Source: Takakia lepidozioides
Taxonomy: Eukaryota; Streptophyta; Takakiopsida; Takakiales; Takakiaceae
Assembly (NCBI GenBank): GCA_030704615.1
Contig: CM060734.1
Location: 2,854,001-2,918,000, forward strand
Direction of reading: 5' to 3'
DNA: 64,000 nucleotides
The first letter of the stretch is position 1. Every line of letters starts with the position of its first letter. A program made the translations under genes and the position numbers. Below the pieces are notes generated by a model that saw nothing but the letters and a program-made list of their open reading frames with translations, did not search any database and was not told where the DNA came from. This document shows positions 54,895-64,000 of this stretch, one piece after another.

Positions 54895-55337
54895 CTCAGA
54901 AAGATCGTGAGGATCTGAATTTCAGCGATGTTGACTATGCAGGATGTATTGATTCACGCCACTCTGTAACCAGGTATACATTCATTTTGGCCAATGGATC
55001 CATTAGTTGGAACAGTAAGAAACAACCAACTATTGCATTATCAACAACTGAGGCTGAGTATATGGCTGCAACACAAGCAGCAAAAGAGGCAATTTGGCTT
55101 CGAAAGTTATTGAAGGAGATTGGCTATCCACACGAAGGTCCAACAACTCTTCAAGAAGACAATGAGAGTTATATTTCACTTGTGAAAAATCTAACTTATC
55201 ATGCGCGTACAAAGCATATAAATGTGATGCATCATTTTGTTCGTGATAAGGTTGAGGATGGCGAAATCAAATTAATATTTTGCAGTAGTGAAAATATGGT
55301 AGCCGATGTGCTCACCAAGGGACTTCCTCGTGATTAG
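54895..55337 (+). pseudogene. Third copia element, RNase H 3' end
   Basis: A continuous frame: FSDVDYAGCIDSRHSVTRY, then SWNSKKQPTIALSTTEAEYM, EAIWLRKLLKEIG, QEDNESYISL and KHINVMHHFVRDKVEDGEI, ending in ADVLTKGLPRD. This is a classic copia RNase H and C-terminus, clearly different from copia-1/2. The 5' part of the element is missing; the frame joins Plavaka-like sequence upstream. Confidence 0.9.
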
Positions 55338-55407
55338 CACGATCGCTTCAAAACTATGATGGGAATAGTTAAGGTTGAGATTGCTTGATTATCTCGCTGA
55401 GAGGGAG

Positions 55408-55640
55408 TGTTGGAATAACAGCTCCATATTCAACGAATCTACAACTTGACTAACAAACAAAAGATAGACACTGGTTGCTCAAAAATTATAGAAGTCAGTC
55501 AAAATAGTATATAAACGAGCCTTTCAGTGACAATATTTGGATAAGTTTCAGTGTTCCAAATCGAGACAGAAATCTTGTCTGACCACCTGCCTTGTAAGAT
55601 TTAGGATTCAGAAGTTCAGTTTTTTCGTCACTCTCAAATT
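55408..55640 (+). repeat. Third copia element, 3' LTR start
   Basis: A polypurine tract (gagaggga) ends just before tgttggaataacag, the LTR start. A TATA-like tatataaacgag occurs at about 55509. The LTR end is not identified, because no second copy exists here for comparison. Confidence 0.7.
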
Positions 55641-56708
55641 TGGGCGAGGAGGAGCCTAGCTAACGCAAGAAGGGTGGTGATGGATCAAAGAGGAAGTGGG
55701 GAGGACTAGGGGGAGCAGTAGGAGGATCTGATGAGGAGGGATCAGTACTGCAAGGGCATAAATTGTTGGATTCAAAATCGGACGTGATGATGGAGGAGGC
55801 GCATGTAAATTGCCATGGGTATTGCTTAGACCTCTTCTTGAGAGATCTTCCACCACAGGACAGATGGGCAGCAGAGGAGTTACACTAAGTGGAAGAACAT
55901 CACCAATCGCTGGAGGCACATGGAGTAGGGTCAAGACTAAACCTGTGAACATGGAGTAGAAAAAAAGGTTGAGGTAAGATATGTTGAGGCAATTCGGGAC
56001 ACAAATCTGGCTAGAACAGAATGCGTGGACTGGCCGGGAATTGATGTGAATTATTGGATCGCTCAAGGGGTTGAGGAAGTTGCACTACTAACGGAAAGGA
56101 TTGACATGAGAAGAACAAATGGACGCAAAAAGAAAAGCCCCGAGAGGGTTAACAAGTTTGTTGGATTGGATGATTATGGAGGAGCTGCATCTGTGGATAC
56201 TGATAGGAACACTATTTTAACTAATTCTGGACTTTTGTTTGGTCCAGAAATAATATGAGAAATATGAATAAACAAAATTTATTATTGAAATAAAGCGATA
56301 TATATGATTATTTTGGTTATTTTATATACAATATAATTCTCCAAACATTTTTTGGAGACAATATAAGTATGTATTGTGGTTTTAGAAGAATTTCCACTGC
56401 AAAGTTGACGTTCACGAAAAAAATGGGAGGATGCAATAAATTACACCATGATGTGAGGTCAGATATGTAAAACGTTTTGCAAAAAATGGTTGTCATATCA
56501 GATGACATACAAAACCAAACATAGAACAATCATGGCATGTGATGAAGAGGATGATATGAAAGAATGTGTCCGCATACATTGATGATAAACATTCATATTT
56601 TATTAGAGATTGCAACTTTGGCGTTGCAGCCAGACATAATGTAACGTCAACTGTACATCCGTTGGACTTAATGTTATCCAGCGGCTCGAAGCCATACAAC
56701 GGCTTACA
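55641..56708. other. No gene recognised; short plus frame at 56025-56258
   Basis: A 77-codon plus frame (YWIAQGVEEVALLTERIDMR) and an overlapping minus frame at 55656-56066 are present without recognisable family. The stretch 56.26-56.6 kb is AT-rich. Confidence 0.35.
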
Positions 56709-57883
56709 CTAACCCATTAATATTACAGAGCCTCCTCCCAAACGGCTCGCAATCAAGGCATGTGTTTGAAGACGCCTCCGGTTACCACAACCACTTGCAA
56801 CGGTCTCCGCACCAGATGAAACGGAAATACTTTCGGAGAACTCAAACCTAGTAGTAACATTATCATCCGAAATGTTACTTGGAACTCTACTTGTTGAATC
56901 TCTTGATGCCCTTGAAGCCCGCCGGGAAGCCCGTCATTCTTGCCAATCACGAAGCTCTTCTTCTTCTTTTCGAATTCGCTCCTTGAATGTGACTGGGCAA
57001 AACAATTTTTCATGTGACAAATGTCAGCTGAAATGTGGAACATTTGTTAAAAAAATGATAAAGTAAAAGTGCAAGTGGAAGACACTTTCAAGATCAAATT
57101 CTCCATAAACAACAAACAGTGGGATAAATACATACCAAGGTAATCAGGTTCCTTTTGTTGTGGGATCCAAACACGAGGATCAACATATCTTCCATATCAA
57201 GCCCAATAGGCATGATCACGACCAATAGGCTTACAAGAACACTTGGCAGGGTTCTCGCTGATGTAATCTACGACTGTTGAAGCTGCAGCCATTTTCAATA
57301 TATATGGCCACACAGTTTTTGTCATATCATCCTGGTCAACCAATCCCTTTGGTGATGGCTTATATGAAATAGGGAAGAATCCAATATTTGGTGGGTTTCG
57401 GAGGCCCTTTGATGGCTCAGCATCAACAAGGAGTATTTGTCCTTGAGTTGCAAAGGGTGTACCAGGGTACTTGGCAAAAACATTGCGAATATCCTTAACG
57501 AGATATTTCATCTCAGGCATGATGTAACCGGTAGTGTCTTTGCAATCCTCAGCTGACCAGATGAATCAAAACTTCTTCGCAATTTTCGTAGGAACTAAGC
57601 ACTTGAGCATCCTACAAAGAACATGTCTTTCAGCACATGACCAGATCGCCACGTGAAAATGCATGAACGCAAAATTGAGAAACTCCAAGACTTTGGGCCG
57701 GGGAACCACAAAAGGTCTTTCGGGAACATAAACTATAACTTTCCTGAAACGAAATCTCTCCTTAAACAATTCACCGCCGGTTGGAGGTGGCTGGTAGCAA
57801 AGGAGACCGTTGACACTCAATATTAACAGCATCCGTTTCCTCTTCCCCGATGTGGCAAATGAAGGTTGATGGACGATACCATC
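56709..57883 (-). pseudogene. FCP1-like (HAD) phosphatase-type gene with three in-frame TGA codons
   Basis: Two exons, 57136-57883 and 56709-56992, agree in phase with GT/AG borders. The fold signature is KRKRMLLILSVNGLLCYQPP, then PKVLEFLNFAFMHFHVAIWS and CAERHVLCRMLKCL, FIWSAEDC, and GQILLVDAEPSKGLRNPPN. This pattern fits FCP1/NIF-type HAD proteins. The first catalytic Asp (LDLNG in relatives) is Ser here, so catalysis is doubtful. The frame of 343 codons has no TAA or TAG but has TGA at 57566-57568, 57197-57199 and 56934-56936, each placed where Arg (CGA) would fit. An exon may lie upstream near 58.09-58.13 kb. Confidence 0.65.
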
Positions 57884-58206
57884 CTGCGCAATTTAAATGT
57901 TCCCGCCGTCAGAAACAACACGATGTAGTGTTTCTTAGTTTCAGAGTGACCTCTGCGTTTTCGGAAACATAAGTGTCCCGACAATGGACTATTGTAAAAG
58001 ACCAAGAGTAGACCATATATCGAAGAGTTCGAGATCACGAAAAGATGAACGTCGGCTGTCAAGTGGAGGTTAGTGGACGCACCTTGTCGGGAGGCGCATT
58101 CAAGAAGTTATGCAGCTCCATACTCGCTTGTATAGAAATTACGGAGTTAGTTTGGGACAGAAAAACAAACTGCAAACGAAAGTGGAGCAATTGTTTTGAA
58201 ATGTAC

Positions 58207-58533
58207 CATTGAAGTCTTATTGGAATGTCTTGCAGAAGAACAGTGGATTCCCGCGGGCTTGGATTGACGAGGCGCCACAACATCCGAGGGAGTCCTCAAG
58301 TGTTTGGAGTCCGCTCTTTTTTCCTTGTCAGTCTTTTGTCCTTTGGAATGATTCCCTACAGAGAAAGAAAATGGCTCGGGGGCTCTTTTTCGCCTCTTTG
58401 GTGCAGAACATTGTGCGAGCACTTCAGGGTCACGCTGTGTCGATGTTGGAGATGTTTTGCCATTGAACGACGGGAGAAGTGGAATGGCAACAACAGGCAA
58501 GCACAGAAAATTGTCCCTTGAGCACTCGACATC
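58207..58533 (-). CDS. Possible 5' exon of the FCP1-like gene
   Basis: An open stretch of 109 codons between an AG and a GT, on the same strand just upstream. It contains the basic PKRRKRAPEPFSF and KGQKTDKEKRADSKHLRT, possible nuclear targeting. Its phase does not join the next exon simply, so the link is tentative. A further minus open frame at 58709-59173 could also belong. Confidence 0.35.
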
Positions 58534-58708
58534 CTGGATGGAATGAAAACGCAACGAAGGAATAATTTACCGCGGAACTGCATTCCAATGCAGACGTCGT
58601 TTGACAGGAAGGTCATAACCTGCAGATTTTTTTACCTGGAGCGACAGATGAATATCAAACCCCAAACTAAGTGAAACTAGGAGAATGAGCAAGGAGCGAG
58701 AAATGAGT

Positions 58709-59173
58709 TTAAGTCACCTGACTCCTACGGATTTGGGCTGTCCAACCCTCGTGCTGGGGAGATATGCAAGGAAGAGACGGAAGCAGGTGCAACGGAGCCA
58801 TAGCCGAGTCCCCGACGGTTGCCCTGCGGGTTGGATAGACCAGACCCTGCGTACTAAACAGGGAGGGTGAGGAATGCTGGGAAAGGTCGATAAAGTCTCT
58901 GGGATATTTGTGTTCTTCACCTGCACCTTGGACTTTACCCCCAGGAGGACCCGAGAGGAGAAGAGTGTCGCCCGCTTCCCGAGAGGACAAAGGTCTGACA
59001 GAGGATCCATCCTCAATTTGAGCACCATCGTGAACCCTCGGAAAGCCTTCAATACTCCGACTCACAGCTGAGGAGGGTTCCATTAGGAGACTTGAGGAAC
59101 CGATGACGTTGTCAGCATCTCCTTGAACCTGCCAAAGAGACATAATCATAAATCCGGGAATGCAAGAATGCAA
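58709..59173 (-). other. Open frame upstream of the FCP1-like gene
   Basis: A 154-codon frame rich in Ser and Gly (SSREAGDTLLLSGPPGG) with a good donor after GPPG. No domain seen. It may be the first exon of the same transcription unit or chance. Confidence 0.3.
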
Positions 59174-59815
59174 ACCTCCACTGAACAGTGGAGGTCACTA
59201 GATTATAGTCATGTCCCCATATGAAGGCTTGTATCAGAGTCTTGGGATTGCCCGGAATGTGCGTCAAGAATTCAACTGAAAATGAGTCAAAATGAGAGTA
59301 CCATATCTTTCACGTGTGTGATTACAATGAAATAAAAAAGAGAAACCATGAAGATATTCAATAGCTCGAGTGAGATAGGATTGATCAAAAATAATTTATT
59401 TTGAAGCATCATATCTGAGACTCTTAAAACCGTTGTCCTCAATAAAATCCCAGAGTGGGCTAAACTTGGGATCGTTTGAAACAATGGGAAAAATACTCAA
59501 CCCTATCCTTTTTTTCCTAAGATAGCTTGAAACAGTGGGATGTTTCATCATTCTAAGCAAATAGGTCTGAAGAACCTTGAGAAGATAGCAAACATCAGCC
59601 TAGTTATCATTCCTGACATGACGTGGCGCTGACAAGTCGGCCGTCATGTCCGACGTGCGTCACGTCATATCGAATCCGGAGGTTTATCCACGTAATTTTT
59701 TTTACATTTGACTTTTATGATTTATTTCTACCCTTTGTAATGACATGGCAGCCACGGTGTAAAACAGACTTGGCCAATTATTAATATTTATTAATTCTTT
59801 TTAAAAAATGAGTCC
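59174..59815. other. No gene recognised
   Basis: AT-rich DNA leading into the 50-bp repeat array. A small palindromic patch around gacatgacgtggcg / cacgtcatat lies near 59.62-59.68 kb. Confidence 0.4.
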
Positions 59816-60215
59816 GCCTATATTGGCAGTCGCATATAATTTATTATTTTTAATAAAAGCGACTGCCCATATTGGCGGTCGCTTGTAATTTAATATTTTG
59901 TTAAATTAAGCGACCGCCAGTATTGGCGGTCGCCCGTAATTTATTTATTTATAAATGAAACGACCGCCGAAATTGGCGGTCGCCCGTAATTTATTTATTT
60001 TTAAATGAAATGACCTCCCATATTGGCGGTCGCCCGTAATTTATTTATTTTTAAATGAAGCGACCGCCCAAATTGGCGGTCGCCCGTAATTTATTTATTT
60101 ATAAATGAAGCGACCGCCCATATTGGCGTTCGCCCGTAATTTATTTATTTTTAAATGAAGCGACCGCCCATATTGGCGGTCGCTTGTATTTTATTACATT
60201 TTAAAATAAGCGGTC
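59816..60215. repeat. Eight tandem 50-bp repeats with GCGACC/GGTCGC palindromes
   Basis: The phrase ttggcggtcg (or a variant) recurs at 59823, 59872, 59923, 59973, 60023, 60073, 60123 and 60173. Each unit has inverted arms gcgaccgcc and ggcggtcgc around a 6-base loop, joined by an AT-rich spacer. The array resembles CACTA subterminal repeats and shares the GCGACC/GGTCGC theme with the arrays at 40.8-42.1 kb. It lies between the divergent FCP1-like and kinase-like genes. Confidence 0.88.
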
Positions 60216-60518
60216 GCGTGTTTTTTCTTTTCTTAGAAATCCTAGGACCCGCCGTGTGGCGTTTTGTTTTTTATTTTTAATCATGAAGCGGCGCCTCGGC
60301 CAGCCACGTGGCGAGGTGCCACGGGTCAGGAAAAACGAAACAAATGGGATGGGGGAGGTGGTTTTGAACCCTTGACCTCTCCTATGTGGGTGCGCGTGGC
60401 GAGGTGCGACTGGCCAGTCGCGCCGCGCTGACATGTGGCGAGGCGCCACTGGCCTGTCGCGCCTTTTCAAGCATAATGCCATTTTTATTTTTTGGGGGAG
60501 GGAGGGGGCTGGTGGGCG

Positions 60519-60530
60519 CCTATATAAACC
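60519..60530 (+). promoter_or_regulatory. TATA-box-like site of the kinase-like gene
   Basis: cctatataaacc lies about 320 bases upstream of the ATG at 60847, in a plausible core-promoter position. It has not been tested against a transcription start. Confidence 0.45.
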
Positions 60531-60846
60531 ATTCCCCCCTCCTTTTCTGATCACTTTTGCCCCTCTTGTGGTGTGGTTCCTTGGCAACCTGTAGTCCTTT
60601 CGGACTTCGTTATTTGGCACTGCCAACAAGAGGTGCAAAGGTGATTATTTGGGGGGGAGGTTTTGTCGGTTTTCTATTGGTCAGTCCCACACACTTGTTC
60701 ACGGTACAATCATCGTATCACCATTTTGCCGTTTCCGGATCTCCGGCGGCTTGGTTTTTTGCAAAAAACTACGAAGACACCATCCACACGCGTTTATTGT
60801 CATTTTTCTGAGGTTTTGGACCCTGTAGTGTGCAAAGATTTATACA

Positions 60847-62272
60847 ATGTCGGGGGTTGTGAATTCAAGTTCTGGGGCGGGATCGTCTGGGGGGCGGAGG
60901 AAGAGAAAACTTGCCCACGAGCCGGATAGCCAGATCAATAAGCCAGACTACCCGGGACCGGATGCCTTGGATAGGATGAAAGAAGTGGTAGCGGATTATT
61001 TCAAGGGTAGGGACATGATGAGGCTGGAGAGTGCTTATGTTAGGCATGGATGGGAAGGGTTTCAGATTTTCCAGCAAAATATGGAGAGGAAAATGACAAA
61101 CGCTTTGGCGGGGGCGGACAGGGACAAGCCAAAGTTCAATCGGTGGATCCAAAGCAGGGCGAAAGACACCACGTGGAATTTGAGGCAGCTAATGAAGACA
61201 TGGAAGGGTAGAACAACCGAGGGTAGAACAACCGAGGGTCGAGTGCCCTCCGCCGAAGCCGAGTTAATGCGGCGTGTTGAGTATTGGGCTTGCTCGGCAA
61301 GTCAGAATTCACATCGCCGGACTAGGGTTGTCCATTGGAAGGCGGGGTCATCGGGCGGGGGATGCACAACTGGTCTTTATTACCTGAACTCTAGTGCGAA
61401 GGTGGTAGAGATTGGCCCTTACAAAGAAGGAGGGTATGCTAAGGTCCGTCACTGTAGGATTGTTGGCGATTCTAGAATACCGGAGCGTTGGGAGCTAGCG
61501 GGAAAAAAACCCAAGTCCAAAAATCCAGAAAATGCGTTGAGACAACATAACGACGAGTGTTTGGCAGTGAAGTTCTAGCATCCGGGTGTTATCTCGTATT
61601 TTGCTATGAATGCACATGAGGTAGAGGGTTACACTTGCTGGTGGAATGGGAGGACAATACGCGACATGATGAACCTTGACAGAAAATGGGGCAACGATTC
61701 GGACAACAGGGTGATTTTGGAACAAGGGGAACGGAAGCAGAGTTCCAGGAATGCGATCGCTTGCTTCGTTTCCGGAAAGTGTGCAGTAAACTTGCATGGG
61801 CACTGGTGTACATCATGGATGATGTCCACAAGAACGGTATCATGCACAACGACTTGTCCCCCGACAACATCTTGTTGCATTTTCCAGATGGCACCGATGA
61901 GATCAAGATTGGGGTGTGTGATTGGGGCTTAGCCACCCCATTGGGCATACGCAAAGCCTTGTCGTACCAGTTTGAATACCAAGACAAGCTGGACCGGGAA
62001 CTCGCGAAAAGATGGTGGGTGGAAAAAAGATATTGCATCGGTCCTTTGCCGTTGGGAAGATAGCGGTACGAATAAATGGCGGCGTTCATTATGATCAGAG
62101 TATGTTCCAGGACCAATTTACGGGAGGTTGTTGGCATTCAATGCTACAAAGGTTGTACGACAACAACAAGAATGAGAGAGTCACATTAGCCCATGTAGTA
62201 CTTCTGCACACGAAGTTGGTTGCAGTGTGTCCCGAGTTTGCAAAGGACAGTGAGGCATGTCGAGAAAAGTGA
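60847..62272 (+). pseudogene. Protein-kinase-like ORF, broken
   Basis: An N-terminal region of about 170 residues has no known domain (RHGWEGFQIFQQNMERKM). A kinase fold follows: glycine loop EIGPYKEGGYAKV, a Lys-containing strand ELAGKKPK, HPGVISYF, then IMHNDLSPDNILLHF (catalytic loop, HND for HRD, Asp and Asn kept) and IGVCDWGLA (DWG for DFG). Key catalytic residues are therefore present. A TAG at 61576-61578 (CAG in a plausible ancestor), a frameshift near 61.74 kb and another near 62.01 kb break it. The C-lobe continues to ACREK and a TGA at 62270. Confidence 0.65.
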
Positions 62273-62690
62273 CAGACTATTTACAAAGACTACAAGGAGG
62301 ATAAAGCTCTCAATGGAAGTTGTGGAAATGACAGGTCTGATAAGTGCAAATGGTTCGATTTGATAGATCAATATATGCACGATCAAGCCAATGTCGTTAC
62401 TCATGCACACGGATGTGCTCATGAGCCAGAGGTTTGAATGCCACTGTGGTATTTGATGAGGTAACAGTGAAGATGGAAGATAGTAACAAAGTCAATTATG
62501 ATAAATTGTATGAGAGAAGTCTGAGAAGAAGAAAAAAGAGGACCAGCTCCTACTTGGTTTGAACGAGGTCCGTGAAAGCGGTAGGAAAATGAGAGAAACT
62601 ATGAAAGCTACCGAGGATGCGAAACTAGAATTACTTAGAGATATGCACGGTACTATGGCTAAACTAGCAGAAAAGCTGTGATAGCAAACG
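62273..62690 (+). pseudogene. SANT/Myb-like and coiled-coil tail, tentative
   Basis: The kinase-like frame continues beyond the TGA as IYKDYKEDKALNGSCG and CKWFDLIDQYMHDQANVVTH. After a break, a charged helix follows (LLRDMHGTMAKLAEKL). Such tails occur in Harbinger-associated Myb/SANT-like proteins, and a Harbinger transposase lies next to it in opposite orientation. It could equally be the C-terminus of the kinase-like protein. Confidence 0.35.
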
Positions 62691-62927
62691 GCTCACACAA
62701 TTTCACTCATGCTATTCTATCAATTTCCTCTTCTTGGCATTAAACAATGACTTTGCAATACTATTCCTCCTCTTAGCCAATTGTTTGGGTGTCTTGCCAT
62801 GATTTTGCATTTTCACTTGAAATATGTCGTTCGCGGAAATTTTCCTCAATCGCTCCACATAATCTGCCACATTTCTATGAACTCCTTGAAGATCATCCCT
62901 CTCCTTTGTGGTTTGTCGTAGTAGGGT

Positions 62928-63776
62928 TCAATTTTGTAGGGAGTCAGGCACTTCCTCTTCAGCCTCCGTAATCCACTGCTGTTCAAAAAAGTCTCCATGT
63001 AATGTACATATGTTGTGCAGAATTATGCATGCTGCTACAAAGTCAGGGACATGCTGGAATGAGATATCCATTCTTTTCATTAATAATCGCCAATGCCCTT
63101 TCAATAAACCAAAGCTTCTTTCCACACACATGCGGATTGAGCTTTGTACATAATTCCAGAAGTATTTCTCTTGGGTAAGCCCATCCTTATGTCCTTTGAA
63201 GGGTGAAAACATCCAAGGACGAGCTGGATAATCTGCATCCCCTACCAATGCATAAGGTGTGAGACGTCCAGCTTCACAAAATTGCCCTATGGCCAAACGG
63301 GACCAGAGATTCACATCGTGCATGCTACCTGCCGTAATCCCAGAACACACATTTGCTAGTAACAACACCCTGTAGCAACACGCTATAAAATCCTTTTTTA
63401 TTGTAATAATCAACTGCGTGCAATTGAGGAGCAATAATTGGTATATGTGATCCATCGATGGCGCCTACAACAAAAGGTATACCATGTAATCTCTCAAAGT
63501 CAGTAGCTATTTTCTTTCATAGCCGAAGTGGAAGGCCGCTTCACATTTTTTTTTTTTAAAGACTGTTTCATAGCATGCACAAAATCTACACATATCTTCT
63601 GAGAAGTTGATACTCCCACACCATATAGATCAGCAATCATTTGTATTCCATTTCCGGTAGCTAAGCGTGAAATGACAAGTGCTACTCTAGTTTCAAGTGG
63701 AATAGCAGCTCACATGTTAGTATCTAGACGATTCAAATAAGGAGCAACTTCCGAACAAATAAAATCAAATGTTCTC
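62928..63776 (-). pseudogene. PIF/Harbinger transposase (DDE_Tnp_4 type)
   Basis: The sense order fits a Harbinger transposase. First an N-terminal helix-turn-helix-like stretch (ETRVALVISRLATGNGIQMI, GVGVSTSQKICVDF), then AIDGSHIPIIAP with the first catalytic Asp. Next GDADYPARPWMFSPFKG with the second, and VERSFGLLKGHWRLL with the Glu, ending near EEEVPDSLQN. Frameshifts lie near 63.33 kb and 63.5 kb, the latter at a T-run. It would cut and paste Harbinger elements. It may pair with the SANT-like tail to its left. Confidence 0.82.
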
Positions 63777-63778
63777 CT

Positions 63779-64000
63779 TTACATTCTCATCCTGGCCTTA
63801 AATTTCTCTCTTGTAAGGCCCAAGCCTACAATTGCCGCTCTCCCCAACATCAATGGTTGAGTTCCCGAGTCCAACAAGACTCGTAGTGGCCTATACCTCC
63901 TCCCGGTTGGGCCACCCAACTGAAACACTCTATCCTGATTGTCCACCACGACTACCCCAGGAGTCATCATTTTGCGCTCAATGGCTGGCCTAGCTGGCAA
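63779..64000 (-). pseudogene. Retropepsin-like fragment at window edge
   Basis: The frame, cut by the window edge, reads GVVVVDNQDRVFQLGG then RVLLDSGTQPLMLGRAAIVG. LLDSGT/A-Q with a following hydrophobic stretch is the aspartic-protease signature of retroelement polyproteins, here more Ty3/gypsy-like than copia-like. It directly abuts the Harbinger sequence. Confidence 0.6.

Noticed and set aside
57566-57568. TGA as a selenocysteine or recoded codon in the FCP1-like gene
   Set aside because: Land plants do not use selenocysteine, and three scattered TGA at likely CGA sites fit mutation better.
59816-60215. CRISPR-like regular repeat spacing
   Set aside because: The units are tandem repeats with no variable spacers, and the context is a plant nuclear genome.
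60821-60830. ccctgtagtg as the right terminus of a CACTA element
   Set aside because: Only the last bases match; the TTTTCC part is missing and the site lies next to the kinase-like ORF start without flanking duplication. Probably chance.

Overview
The window is nuclear DNA of a land plant. It has GT-AG introns, plant-type histone methyltransferase and scramblase-family genes, and a very dense load of plant-type transposable elements: Ty1/copia, LINEs, CACTA, PIF/Harbinger, hAT and a tRNA-derived SINE. Kilobase introns filled with nested elements suggest a large genome. A seed-free vascular plant such as a fern or lycophyte is my guess, but the sequence alone does not settle it.

Layout. 1-6.1 kb: head-to-tail copies of one LINE family (here LINE-A), mostly minus strand, one with an internal inversion. 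6.1-11.2 kb: a minus-strand copia element (copia-1), split by a LINE-B fragment. 11.2-15.1 kb: a second LINE family (LINE-B) nested in itself, including a 26-nt micro-insertion. 17-35.4 kb: the 3' two thirds of a host gene, an ATX3/4/5-like H3K4 methyltransferase (PHD, extended PHD, SET, post-SET). Its introns hold LINE-A, LINE-B and a complete copia element (copia-2); from 19.7 kb onward all splice phases agree. 35.8-41.2 kb: a CACTA-type element on the minus strand with a decayed TNP2 transposase, an upstream SET-domain ORF and about 86-bp subterminal repeats. 41.7 kb: a second CACTA terminus. 42.4-43.4 kb: a hAT-type non-autonomous element with 8-bp target duplications and a nested tRNA-derived SINE. 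43.5-46.1 kb: a chimera of a UMP/CMP-kinase exon and a family-A polymerase-like exon, then an unrecognised four-exon gene whose phases all fit. 46.8-48.3 kb: exons of an AIM25/phospholipid-scramblase-like gene. 48.4-53.9 kb: the longest LINE-A copy plus a second 3' fragment. 54.2-55.6 kb: a Plavaka-like transposase piece joined to the 3' end of a third copia element. 56.7-62.7 kb: an FCP1-like (HAD) gene on minus and a kinase-like gene on plus, divergent around an array of eight 50-bp repeats. 62.9-64 kb: a PIF/Harbinger transposase and a retropepsin fragment.

Host genes are the ATX-like gene, the AIM25-like gene and perhaps the four-exon gene. Almost everything else is mobile or carried by mobile DNA. 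The most unusual theme is that host-like regulatory domains (SET, protein kinase, FCP1-type phosphatase) lie beside repeat arrays built on GCGACC/GGTCGC palindromes. This suggests CACTA-like elements carrying such domains as cargo, which is an inference.
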